Shown here one piece after another: positions 1 through 6,339 of a DNA stretch of 7,469 bases. The notes beneath the pieces were generated by a model. The model was not told the origin of the DNA. It saw only the letters and a list, made by a program, of their open reading frames with translations, and made no database searches. Position 1 is the stretch's first letter; every line of letters starts with the position of its first letter. The translations under genes were made by a program, and so were the position numbers. The stretch comes from Deltaproteobacteria bacterium (GTDB lineage: Bacteria; Desulfobacterota_B; Binatia; UBA9968): positions 1 to 7,469 of the forward strand of contig JACZQL010000050.1 in the NCBI GenBank assembly GCA_022545745.1, written 5' to 3'.

Positions 1-534
1 ATCAATCTTTGCACGCAGTGTACGGGCGCCATTTGGGAACTCCCCTGCCAGCATGCGACCAAACAGAATCAGGTTCTCCTCCACTGGGCGGGTACGATAG
101 GGGCTGTTTTCCCCAGGCTCAGTCAATGTGCCTCGATACTCTCGGATCTGATCTGCGCTCAAATCGCAAACGAACGCCTTACCGGCTTTGATCAACTGCA
201 AGGCGAATTGATAGAGCTGCTCGAAGTATCCTGATGTATAATACTCTCGCTCACCCCAATCGAATCCAAGCCATCGGACGTCCGACTTGATGGATTCCAC
301 GTACTCAACGTCTTCCTTGCTCGGATTGGTATCATCGAAGCGCAGATTACAGAACCCCTTAAATTCTACGGCTAAACCGAAGTTGAGACAGATGGATTTT
401 GCGTGCCCGATATGAAGGTAACCGTTGGGTTCCGGCGGGAAACGGGTTTGAACGCGTCCGTCGTTTTTACCCGTTCTCAAGTCTTCCAGAATGATGTTGC
501 GGATAAAGTGTGAGGGGGTCTCGGTTTTACTCAT
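1..534 (-). CDS. glnS: Glutaminyl-tRNA synthetase, N-terminal part (runs off left edge)
   Basis: This class I aminoacyl-tRNA synthetase charges tRNA-Gln with glutamine in the cytoplasm. The 178 visible codons cover about the first third of a protein that is about 550 residues in E. coli; the C-terminal part lies beyond position 1. The reading frame gives [16 protein letters not shown] at residues 32-47, with the class I HIGH motif at 41-44. Next comes [11 protein letters not shown] (about 65-75), which is characteristic of GlnRS rather than GluRS, then a KSDVRWLGF segment and later [12 protein letters not shown]. The E. coli protein aligns from its first residues, which supports the ATG at 534. 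The purine-rich AGGGG upstream lies only two bases from that ATG, so the ribosome-binding site is unusually close. The gene diverges from gltX across a 152-base spacer. Its presence implies direct glutamine charging rather than sole reliance on transamidation. Confidence 0.96.
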   Translation of the reverse strand, partial: MSKTETPSHFIRNIILEDLRTGKNDGRVQTRFPPEPNGYLHIGHAKSICLNFGLAVEFKGFCNLRFDDTNPSKEDVEYVESIKSDVRWLGFDWGEREYYTSGYFEQLYQFALQLIKAGKAFVCDLSADQIREYRGTLTEPGENSPYRTRPVEENLILFGRMLAGEFPNGARTLRAKID

Positions 535-558
535 TTCCCCTAGGCCTTTCGATTGCAA

Positions 559-567
559 ATCATATCA
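559..567 (-). promoter_or_regulatory. Candidate extended -10 promoter of glnS
   Basis: Read on the minus strand this is TGATATGAT, an extended -10 (TGn followed by TATGAT, five of six matches to consensus). No good -35 is visible at the usual distance, which is acceptable for extended -10 promoters. Transcription would start near 552 and give a leader of about 18 bases. This is inferred from consensus matching only. Confidence 0.4.
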
Positions 568-650
568 CATTTTCGTAAATCGGACGCCTTTTTCTCATCG
601 TGGGTACCACAGGCGGGGTCATCCTAAAGGCCACTCCTCAGTTTCCGCCG

Positions 651-679
651 TTGACTGTATCCCCAACTTCCTGTTAATT
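651..679 (+). promoter_or_regulatory. Candidate promoter of gltX, predicting a leaderless message
   Basis: TTGACT at 651-656 matches the -35 consensus at five of six bases. It is followed by a 17-base spacer and TTAATT at 674-679, a weak -10 with three of six matches. The expected start point falls at about 686-687, on the gltX ATG itself. No Shine-Dalgarno sequence is seen upstream of that ATG, which fits a leaderless or nearly leaderless transcript. Confidence 0.4.
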
Positions 680-686
680 TTTATTT

Positions 687-2099
687 ATGCCACCCGTATG
701 TACCCGTTTTGCCCCAAGTCCTACAGGTTTTCTTCACATTGGCAACGCCAGGACCGCTCTGTTCAGCTTCCTGTTCGCACGCCAGCAAAACGGCCGATTC
801 CTGCTGCGCATCGATGACACCGACCGGCAGAGATTCAGCCAGGAATATCTGGACGATATCTTCCATTCCCTTCAATGGCTGCACCTCGACTGGGACGAGA
901 AGCCCTCCTTTCAGGGCGAAAGGCTCTCGGTCTATCGCGAAAAGATCGAAGAGTTGCTCCGGGCTGACAAGGCCTATCGGTGCGTCTGCACACGGGAGGG
1001 ACTTGAAGTGAAGCGCAAGGCAGCACTGGCGGCGGGGAAAAAACCCATTTACGACAGGACCTGCAGGAACCATCCTCCGGAAATCAATGAAAAAACATCC
1101 TTTACCATCCGCTTCAAGGCCCCCAACGAGGGAGAGACAGCAATTGAAGACCTCATCAAGGGCAAGGTTGTGTTTCAGAACCAGGAGCTCGACGATTTGA
1201 TTATCCTGCGCTCGGATGGCATGCCCACATACAACTTCTGCTCAGTGGTGGACGATGCATCAATGAACATTACCCATATCATCCGCGGAGATGACCATCT
1301 GGCCAATACTCCCCGTCAGGTACTCCTCTTCCAAGCCCTCGGGGCTCCCCTACCCATCTTCGCCCACCTCCCCCTCATATTCGGTCCTGACCGTACCCCT
1401 TTGAGCAAGCGGCACGGGGTCACCTCGGTGCGTAGCTACCGTGAGATGGGCTACCTACCCGAAGCACTGGTGAATTTTCTCGTTCGTCTGGGCTGGTCCT
1501 CCGGAGACCAGGAGATTTTTACCCGGGAGGAGCTGAGCAGAGATTTTCGGCTCGAAAATGTCGGAAAATCTCCGGGCGTTTTCAACGCCGAAAAACTCCT
1601 CTGGCTCAACGCTCACTATATTAAAGAACGTCCCCTGCCCCAGCTCGCCGAGGAAGTCCGACCTTTCATCGAGGAAAAGGGCTACACTCTCAACGGCGAC
1701 TCTATTTGGTTGGAAAAGATGGTGGCTACGCTACAACCACGGGCTAAAACACTTGTGGAGTTAGTGAATACAGCCCACTATTATTTAAGCAACGACATCC
1801 CCATGGACCCCAAGGCCAGGGCCAAGTTTCTTACCCCCGATATTCAACCGGTGCTCTCCAATTTACGGGAACGGCTTGCGCAGCTCCAAACCTGGGAACT
1901 CACCACGATCCAAGGCGCTTTCGAGAAAGTTATGGGTGAAAGTCACCTCGCGATGGGAAAGATTGCCCAGCCAGTTCGCGTGGCACTAACTGGCGGGACG
2001 GCAAGCCCCGGAATCTTCGAGGTTATGGAAGTGCTGGGAAGGGATTGTACGCTGTCCCGTCTCGACCAAGCCCTTACCTTGGTGGGTGAGAGCTCGTGA
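687..2099 (+). CDS. gltX: Glutamyl-tRNA synthetase
   Basis: This class I synthetase attaches glutamate to tRNA-Glu. The 470 residues are a full bacterial GluRS length. The N-terminal catalytic fold shows TRFAPSPTGFLHIGNARTAL (residues 6-25, HIGN at 17-20) and LRIDDTD at 40-46. The KMSKS-loop equivalent is LSKRHG at 239-244. Cys99, Cys101, Cys126 and His129 resemble the zinc site of E. coli-type GluRS. The C-terminal anticodon-binding part ends in the usual ALTGGTASPGIFEVMEVLG segment. The ATG at 687 is the first possible start after an in-frame TAA at 675-677, and it puts the N-terminus where the family expects it. There is no Shine-Dalgarno sequence; the preceding 20 bases are T/A/C-rich. 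Because glnS is adjacent, the enzyme is probably discriminating (tRNA-Glu only), though that is inference. Two tRNA genes follow after 47 bases and may be co-transcribed. Confidence 0.97.
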   Translation: MPPVCTRFAPSPTGFLHIGNARTALFSFLFARQQNGRFLLRIDDTDRQRFSQEYLDDIFHSLQWLHLDWDEKPSFQGERLSVYREKIEELLRADKAYRCVCTREGLEVKRKAALAAGKKPIYDRTCRNHPPEINEKTSFTIRFKAPNEGETAIEDLIKGKVVFQNQELDDLIILRSDGMPTYNFCSVVDDASMNITHIIRGDDHLANTPRQVLLFQALGAPLPIFAHLPLIFGPDRTPLSKRHGVTSVRSYREMGYLPEALVNFLVRLGWSSGDQEIFTREELSRDFRLENVGKSPGVFNAEKLLWLNAHYIKERPLPQLAEEVRPFIEEKGYTLNGDSIWLEKMVATLQPRAKTLVELVNTAHYYLSNDIPMDPKARAKFLTPDIQPVLSNLRERLAQLQTWELTTIQGAFEKVMGESHLAMGKIAQPVRVALTGGTASPGIFEVMEVLGRDCTLSRLDQALTLVGESS

Positions 2100-2106
2100 A
2101 CGGAAC

Positions 2107-2135
2107 TTGACTAAAGCGGCCCACTTCTTTAAGTT
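2107..2135 (+). promoter_or_regulatory. Possible tRNA promoter
   Basis: TTGACT at 2107-2112 is followed, after 17 bases, by TAAGTT at 2130-2135 (three of six -10 matches). A start near 2142 would lie just ahead of the mature tRNA-Gln end at 2147. The -35 hexamer is the same as in the gltX candidate promoter. It is weak: the tRNAs could equally be read through from gltX. Confidence 0.25.
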
Positions 2136-2146
2136 AAAAAATCGAT

Positions 2147-2222
2147 TGAGGAGTCGGCTAATTGGTAAGCCACCTGACTCTGGATCAGGCGATTGTAGGT
2201 TCGAGTCCTACCTCCTCAGCCA
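2147..2222 (+). tRNA. tRNA-Gln, anticodon CUG
   Basis: This is a complete 76-base cloverleaf. The seven-pair acceptor stem is TGAGGAG with CTCCTCA, the D arm is closed by GGCT/AGCC, and the anticodon stem is CCTGA/TCAGG. The CTCTGGA loop places anticodon CTG at 2180-2182. The T arm is GTAGG/CCTAC with loop TTCGAGT, and CCA is encoded at 2220-2222. The weak U1-A72 pair, G2-C71, G10 and discriminator G73 match the determinants known for bacterial GlnRS. C34 reads CAG codons only, so a UUG-anticodon tRNA-Gln must exist elsewhere in the genome. It lies 47 bases after gltX. Confidence 0.98.
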
Positions 2223-2223
2223 T

Positions 2224-2298
2224 GGTCCCATCGTCTAGCGGTTAGGACACCGGCCTCTCACGCCGGTAACACGGGTTCGATTCCCGTTGGGACCACCA
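2224..2298 (+). tRNA. tRNA-Glu, anticodon CUC
   Basis: This is a complete 75-base cloverleaf, one base after tRNA-Gln. The acceptor stem is GGTCCCA with TGGGACC, and the anticodon stem is CCGGC/GCCGG. The CTCTCAC loop places anticodon CTC at 2257-2259. The T stem is ACGGG/CCCGT and CCA is encoded at 2296-2298. Known GluRS determinants are present: U11-A24, U13-G22, U35, A37 and a four-base variable loop (TAAC). C34 reads GAG only, so this is a supplementary isoacceptor. Five T residues at 2301-2305 follow directly and may help end the transcript, since no separate terminator hairpin is visible before the convergent gene. Confidence 0.98.
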
Positions 2299-2324
2299 TG
2301 TTTTTCAATAGCTTCCCTTAACGA

Positions 2325-3665
2325 TCACCCATCATTTTGAGGGCGGACTCTTTCAGCATCCTGCTGAACCTTGAGATTCTTGGCCACTGAGGCGTCTCGA
2401 CTGACGTGCCAAATCTTCCCGTCTAGGTAGTAATGCTGCAATGCCCATCCCATCAGGAAGAGCGAGAAGACTTCGGCGCCAACATTCGCTTCCGCTGGAT
2501 TCCTCAGGCCCGCTATCAATCCAACTCCTTGAAAAACCCACCGGTCAAAATAGAAAGCGAAGGTATCCCCAACCGAATCGAGCCAGCCAAACCACGCGGC
2601 AAACAACATGGCGCAAAAAACGTACAGCCACAGATGCCGATAGATTGGCCTCGTAAAACGATACTCTCGTGTCGTTCCTTCAGCATACTTATTCGTCCCA
2701 TACATCCACACGATTCGCTGATACTGCAGATTGTGCCCGGTGGTGATAATCGGAACCGTAAACAGGGCAAGGAGAGGATGTAGAAAAGCGGCGAAGTGCA
2801 ATGGAACGATCGAAAGCAAGAAAAGCAGCTTTGGCCCGTTGCGAGGTATGCGACAATGCCACCGCGCAAATTGAAAGGAAATGTAGCCACCAATGGTGAT
2901 CACATAAAGGCCAACGGCGACAGGATACAGTACCTGGAGAATCCCAAACCGGCTAAGTACTCCTAGATTGAAATCGATATGCAGAAGCCTTGTCCCCTCC
3001 GGTATAGGGGACGTTAGCAATATCGCTATGGGTAGATAAAGTGAAAGATTGAAAAACCAGAAGTCTACACGATTTTCCAGCGGATCTGAGATATCGCCGT
3101 TTCGACGATTGTAGAGTGAAAGAAATCCCCAGTGCTGCCTCACGATATGGTAATAGCCCCAAGCCCGAAAGAAAACAAAAAAGAGGACGCCCCCCAAGGC
3201 CATGATTGCCGGGGTCAGCGGAACCAAAGTTCCCAGAAGATAGGGCCCAAAAACAGCCAATGGGCCTGCGACAAACCACACCAGCGAAAACGAAAGCTCA
3301 CGGCCTCGCTGTGACCATTCCCCAGGATCAAGATAGGTGCGGGATAGAGTCGCCCACAAATGGGGCAGATCCATGAAATACACCCACGACGTAAAAATGA
3401 GGAGTTCCAACGTCAAAGGCAGGGAAATACCAGTGAAGGAAAGATGATAGAGAGTATCGTGACGTGGGTCAGTCAGGCCGCTGCCCAGTATCAGGACGAG
3501 GGCCGCATATGTCCAACCACCTAGCGCAGAACCGATGAACCACGCCGAATCGCTTCGGCGGCTTATGATCCAATTCCAGCGGATCTCCCGACGCGCGGTG
3601 TGGACAGGCGCATAGCTGGTACTCGCCACGCCTGCTCTGTTTAGTGTGGCCGACTGCTGAAACAA
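2325..3665 (-). CDS. Multi-pass membrane protein with conserved-looking histidine clusters, unknown function
   Basis: The product is about 446 residues and I do not recognise its family with confidence. Hydrophobic stretches suggest roughly eight to ten membrane helices, near residues 41-61, 78-98, 124-148, 153-168, 202-219, 236-262, 279-307, 344-366 and 396-413. Histidines lie at helix ends in motif-like settings: RHDTLYH (68-74), DLPH (99-102), YYHIVRQHWGFLSLY (171-185), LHFAAFLHP (289-297), GHNLQYQRIVW (310-320) and QHYYLDGKIWH (410-420). This resembles His-ligated membrane metalloenzymes in general style only, and that reading is inference. There is no signal peptide and no soluble domain. 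The start is uncertain: the most upstream candidate is TTG at 3665, with a poor ribosome-binding site, and a GTG at residue 13 is an alternative. The frame stays open back to a TGA at 3738-3740. The gene is convergent with tRNA-Glu, 26 bases away. Confidence 0.8.
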   Translation of the reverse strand: MFQQSATLNRAGVASTSYAPVHTARREIRWNWIISRRSDSAWFIGSALGGWTYAALVLILGSGLTDPRHDTLYHLSFTGISLPLTLELLIFTSWVYFMDLPHLWATLSRTYLDPGEWSQRGRELSFSLVWFVAGPLAVFGPYLLGTLVPLTPAIMALGGVLFFVFFRAWGYYHIVRQHWGFLSLYNRRNGDISDPLENRVDFWFFNLSLYLPIAILLTSPIPEGTRLLHIDFNLGVLSRFGILQVLYPVAVGLYVITIGGYISFQFARWHCRIPRNGPKLLFLLSIVPLHFAAFLHPLLALFTVPIITTGHNLQYQRIVWMYGTNKYAEGTTREYRFTRPIYRHLWLYVFCAMLFAAWFGWLDSVGDTFAFYFDRWVFQGVGLIAGLRNPAEANVGAEVFSLFLMGWALQHYYLDGKIWHVSRDASVAKNLKVQQDAERVRPQNDG

Positions 3666-4077
3666 TTGTTCGATTTTTCCACTAGAGCCGTTGAGATTAA
3701 GGATTCTGGTGCATACCTTACGGGCAAAGCTATCTCTTCAGTGCGTAATTTGTCAATAGGGAAGGATGATAACTTGCATTTAAAATTAGGTGGGCCATTC
3801 CCCATTGGTGGCTTACAGCATCTGATAGCGAGACATTATGTCAATGTCGGTGCAACCCCCGAGCAGACCTGATTATACTCCCTTGCCAGGAACCTTTTGA
3901 CTTGATCTAGGTGGTTTCATAGCGAGCCGTCTTACGCCCAGGGCGCGTCGTGCCCAATTAGAAGTGAGATTTAATTGAATCGCATCCGAGCGGTCTTAGC
4001 AGAGCACTAAGGGAAACTTGCGTAGAATTGGGTAAGGGACACGACTCTTATTCTAGGGAAACTAATGGCCTGGCTGT
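3666..4077. other. 412-base stretch without a convincing gene
   Basis: This separates the membrane-protein gene from the end of the amidohydrolase gene, both on the minus strand. It contains candidate minus-strand promoters and a 10-base perfect palindrome, AACAATTGTT, at its left edge (3661-3670). It also has a short inverted repeat CTTAG/CTAAG near 3996-4012 with no T tract, so not a good terminator. The plus-strand frame at 3666-3872 (68 codons) starts with TTG, has no ribosome-binding site and shows no recognisable motif. Confidence 0.6.
3727..3756 (-). promoter_or_regulatory. Candidate promoter for the membrane-protein gene
   Basis: On the minus strand a perfect TTGACA -35 (3756-3751) is followed by an 18-base spacer and TAGCTT (3732-3727), a poor -10 with three of six matches. 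A start near 3720 would give a leader of about 55 bases to the TTG at 3665. A perfect TATAAT on the same strand at 3877-3872, with only a weak -35 (TCAAAA at 3900-3895), is an alternative upstream site. Confidence 0.3.
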
Positions 4078-5013
4078 TCAGATGTGAAGCAACCGGCGGG
4101 AATTGCGTTCCATAACGGACTTGATTGAATTGGGATCCGGTTGTTCTTCTATCACTGGCATCGCCTTCTTCAGCGGGCCTAAGCCCCCACAGTAATCCGA
4201 TCCAAACACAACCCGCTCTGAACCAAGCGTGTCCATGAGAAATTGCAAGGTTCTCGGGTTAACCCTGGCCGTATCCACCAGGAAGTGCTCGAGCAAAATC
4301 TCCGAGTAACGCTTCTCCCCACTCGGACCCTTGTGTTTCCAGAAAAGTTTATTGAGCAAAAGGGGGATCCCCCCTCCCCCACTCCTGATCACTACCTGCA
4401 AATTGGGATGCCGGTCAAAGACGCCGCTGGCGATCATCCGAACCACGCACTCGGACACGCCGGCATCGGCCAGGGCGCTGGCGCTTACACCAGCCCCTCC
4501 GTCCTCCAGCCTTTTAAGACTCGGGTCCGTTCGGCCTCCCCCACCATGGAGAAAAATGGGCAGGTTCAACTCGGCAATCTTGGCCAACAAAGGCTCGCTT
4601 TCCGGCCGGTCCACCAGCACCTCACCATTGACACCTGAATACATGAGTACGGCTCGAAAACCCTGAGCGGCCATCCGATCTATCTCAGCTACTGAGCCTT
4701 CCACATTCTTTAGTGAAATCGCCATTACGCCCATCAACCGGTCTCGGTACGCGGCGAGTCGCTGGGCCAAGAGGTTGTTGGACTCCCGTACCATCTCCAT
4801 CGCTTGGTCCGGCGGAAGGAAGTCCGCATGGACCCCAGCCCCCTGGCAGACCAGCTGCAGGTCCAGTCCCGCTTCGTCCATCTCTTTTACCCTCTTGGAG
4901 AAATCAGGCGAGTCGTAGTCGTCGATACGTGGCTTGCGCCCCCCCAAGGAGGCCAATTTTTCTACGAGTTCAGGCGGCGTGTGATGGGAATGCCAGTCAA
5001 TCAATAGAGGCAC
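4078..5013 (-). CDS. Amidohydrolase-2 family TIM-barrel hydrolase or decarboxylase (ACMSD/LigI-like)
   Basis: The 311-residue product fits the metal-dependent amidohydrolase-2 fold, whose members include aminocarboxymuconate semialdehyde decarboxylase and hydrolases or hydratases of the protocatechuate 4,5-cleavage pathway. The N-terminal metal motif is DWHSHH (HxH at His8 and His10), a third ligand is His156 in IFLHGGGG, and the late aspartate is Asp273 in VVFGSDYCGG. The segment VVIRSGGGGIP (207-217) aligns with the usual H-x-G-G-x-x-P motif, but Ser211 occupies the place of the catalytic His, so the chemistry may differ. The start is GTG at 5013, with AGGAGGG a few bases upstream. It begins 36 bases after the cupin stop, which suggests one transcript. 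Substrate unknown; a downstream step after ring cleavage, or a decarboxylation before it, are both reasonable. Confidence 0.88.
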   Translation of the reverse strand: MPLLIDWHSHHTPPELVEKLASLGGRKPRIDDYDSPDFSKRVKEMDEAGLDLQLVCQGAGVHADFLPPDQAMEMVRESNNLLAQRLAAYRDRLMGVMAISLKNVEGSVAEIDRMAAQGFRAVLMYSGVNGEVLVDRPESEPLLAKIAELNLPIFLHGGGGRTDPSLKRLEDGGAGVSASALADAGVSECVVRMIASGVFDRHPNLQVVIRSGGGGIPLLLNKLFWKHKGPSGEKRYSEILLEHFLVDTARVNPRTLQFLMDTLGSERVVFGSDYCGGLGPLKKAMPVIEEQPDPNSIKSVMERNSRRLLHI

Positions 5014-5049
5014 GATCCCTCCTATATACTTTTTCCTGTGCAGGTCCGA

Positions 5050-6147
5050 CTAACCGGCCTTGGCCAATTCCTTCTGAGTGCACGTGGAAACCATGGACCC
5101 CATTTTGCACCGAACGTTGACCTTAGCGAGAGCAGACTCAAACATCTCGTGAACCTTGGGATCTTCATCTTCGTACTCGATCTGCCCACCGCCCTCTTTG
5201 ACGCTCTTGTCAATGGGTCTCTCGTCCGTAAGGCCTACAAACCGAAAACGCCAGTTGTTCCAACGCAACGCTAGATAACGGGCTGGCTCGGCCCCGGAGT
5301 TGAAATGCTGGTGAAACCACCCTGTTGGAGGGACCACAACACTGCCAGGCTTCCAGTCCACCCGACGTGGCTCATCTCCGTCGCGCCAGAGCAACGAATA
5401 GCCCTGGCCCTTCAGAATGATGACGTGGGCGCCGGGACCGTGACGGTGGGCCTTCTTGTATGTGGCCAAGGGGAATTCCGAGATGTGGGCCCCCATCACA
5501 TTGCCGGCGAGATCAAAGTTAATATTCTTTCCTCCCGCACCTCGCTCCTTCCACTCGTAGAGTGCGATCTCCTTTGTGTTGGGAACAAAATTGACCGTAA
5601 GCTTCCGCGACCCCCAATACTGCCCCTTGCTGCTAAAGTAATCTTCGTCGTCAGGCGAGAAACGGTCTTTGAAGACGAAGTCGTTGTCAAAGATAAAATC
5701 CACGCTGTGAAAAAGGTTCATGATGAAAGGGGCATTGGTAACAGCAAAATACTTCGCAGGGGCGTTTCCCTGGCCATTGAAATGCTGGTAGCGAGCATTC
5801 AATGGAATCGCAAATAAACTTCCAGGGTGCCACTCAAAGCTGTGCTTTTTGCCGTCCTTATGCCACACAGAAGTGGCCCCGTGCCCATCGACGATGTACA
5901 CCATCTCTTCATAAAGCTGCTTTTGGGGCTTTGTCTGCCCTTTGGGTGGGATCTCCAAAACATAGGCATCGTTGCTCCCACCGGTCCCTTCCAGATTGAT
6001 AAACGCCCCCAGGGCCCCTTTGAATTCCCAGGGAGCTACCTCCACATCCTTCACGTCGGAAATATAAAATTCCTTGTTGATGGGAATTTTCTGTGCCACC
6101 TGCCACTCATGATAGGTATCGACTCTTTCGTCATCGGTATACTTCAT
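5050..6147 (-). CDS. Two-domain cupin protein
   Basis: The 365-residue product carries two cupin barrels in the manner of bicupin dioxygenases such as gentisate 1,2-dioxygenase, but I cannot fix its substrate. In the N-terminal barrel (about 60-140) the HxH of cupin motif 1 has become Gln75-Lys-Gln77. The glutamate (Glu80) and a motif 2 histidine (His122) remain, so metal binding there is doubtful. The C-terminal barrel (about 218-295) has AHRHGPGAH: His234 and His236, with His241 in place of the usual glutamate, plus motif 2 PPTGWFHQHF (His279/His281). This could be an all-histidine metal site. The ATG at 6147 is preferred over a start 19 codons upstream because AAGGGGAG lies at the right distance and the upstream residues are not cupin-like. 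It lies between the dioxygenase (192 bases upstream) and the amidohydrolase (36 bases downstream). Confidence 0.87.
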   Translation of the reverse strand: MKYTDDERVDTYHEWQVAQKIPINKEFYISDVKDVEVAPWEFKGALGAFINLEGTGGSNDAYVLEIPPKGQTKPQKQLYEEMVYIVDGHGATSVWHKDGKKHSFEWHPGSLFAIPLNARYQHFNGQGNAPAKYFAVTNAPFIMNLFHSVDFIFDNDFVFKDRFSPDDEDYFSSKGQYWGSRKLTVNFVPNTKEIALYEWKERGAGGKNINFDLAGNVMGAHISEFPLATYKKAHRHGPGAHVIILKGQGYSLLWRDGDEPRRVDWKPGSVVVPPTGWFHQHFNSGAEPARYLALRWNNWRFRFVGLTDERPIDKSVKEGGGQIEYEDEDPKVHEMFESALAKVNVRCKMGSMVSTCTQKELAKAG

Positions 6148-6212
6148 AAACTCTCCCCTTCTGCAGAACTTAAAGTAGCGCCTTTCCTCTCGATGGCTGC
6201 CCAAGAAAACTT

Positions 6213-6254
6213 ATAACGGACTCTAACAAATGAGTCTTTTACCAGATCCGTTAT
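6213..6254. promoter_or_regulatory. Inverted repeat in the cupin leader
   Basis: ATAACGGA at 6213-6220 and TCCGTTAT at 6247-6254 are perfect 8-base inverted repeats, 26 bases apart. A second, overlapping pair, GACTC (6219-6223) and GAGTC (6232-6236), would form a smaller hairpin that excludes the larger one. It sits in the 192-base gap before the cupin start. It could be an operator or a leader structure; no T tract makes it a terminator. Confidence 0.3.
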
Positions 6255-6339
6255 GATTTGGAAAGGTTTGACGCTTGCTGCCCTTACGTCGAATGGTCGG
6301 GACCTTTGTAACGTCGTCATTATTGATAAAAAGCACGCG

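Noticed and set aside
687..2099. gltX product as glutamyl-Q tRNA(Asp) synthetase (GluQ-RS)
   Set aside because: GluQ-RS lacks the C-terminal anticodon-binding domain and is about 300 residues; this protein is 470 with that domain.
3666..3872. Plus-strand frame of 68 codons in the intergenic stretch
   Set aside because: TTG start, no Shine-Dalgarno sequence, no motif, and it faces the membrane-protein gene across a palindrome. Too weak to call a gene.
3897..3925. TTGACT at 3897-3902 as a plus-strand promoter
   Set aside because: The sequence 17 bases downstream (TAGCGA) is a poor -10 and there is no plus-strand gene to drive.
3996..4012. CTTAG/CTAAG hairpin as terminator of the amidohydrolase cassette
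   Set aside because: Only five pairs, AT-rich, and not followed by a T tract on the minus strand.
4713..5120. 135-codon plus-strand frame opposite the amidohydrolase start
   Set aside because: Proline/arginine-rich composition typical of an antisense shadow of a real gene.
5305..5817. 170-codon plus-strand frame opposite the cupin gene
   Set aside because: It lies wholly inside a well-supported gene on the other strand and shows no domain.
6144..6320. Minus-strand frame of 58 codons whose stop overlaps the cupin ATG as ATGA
   Set aside because: The overlap looks like translational coupling, but there is no ribosome-binding site and no recognisable family. The inverted repeats lie inside it, and part of the open frame shadows the end of the dioxygenase gene. 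Probably chance.
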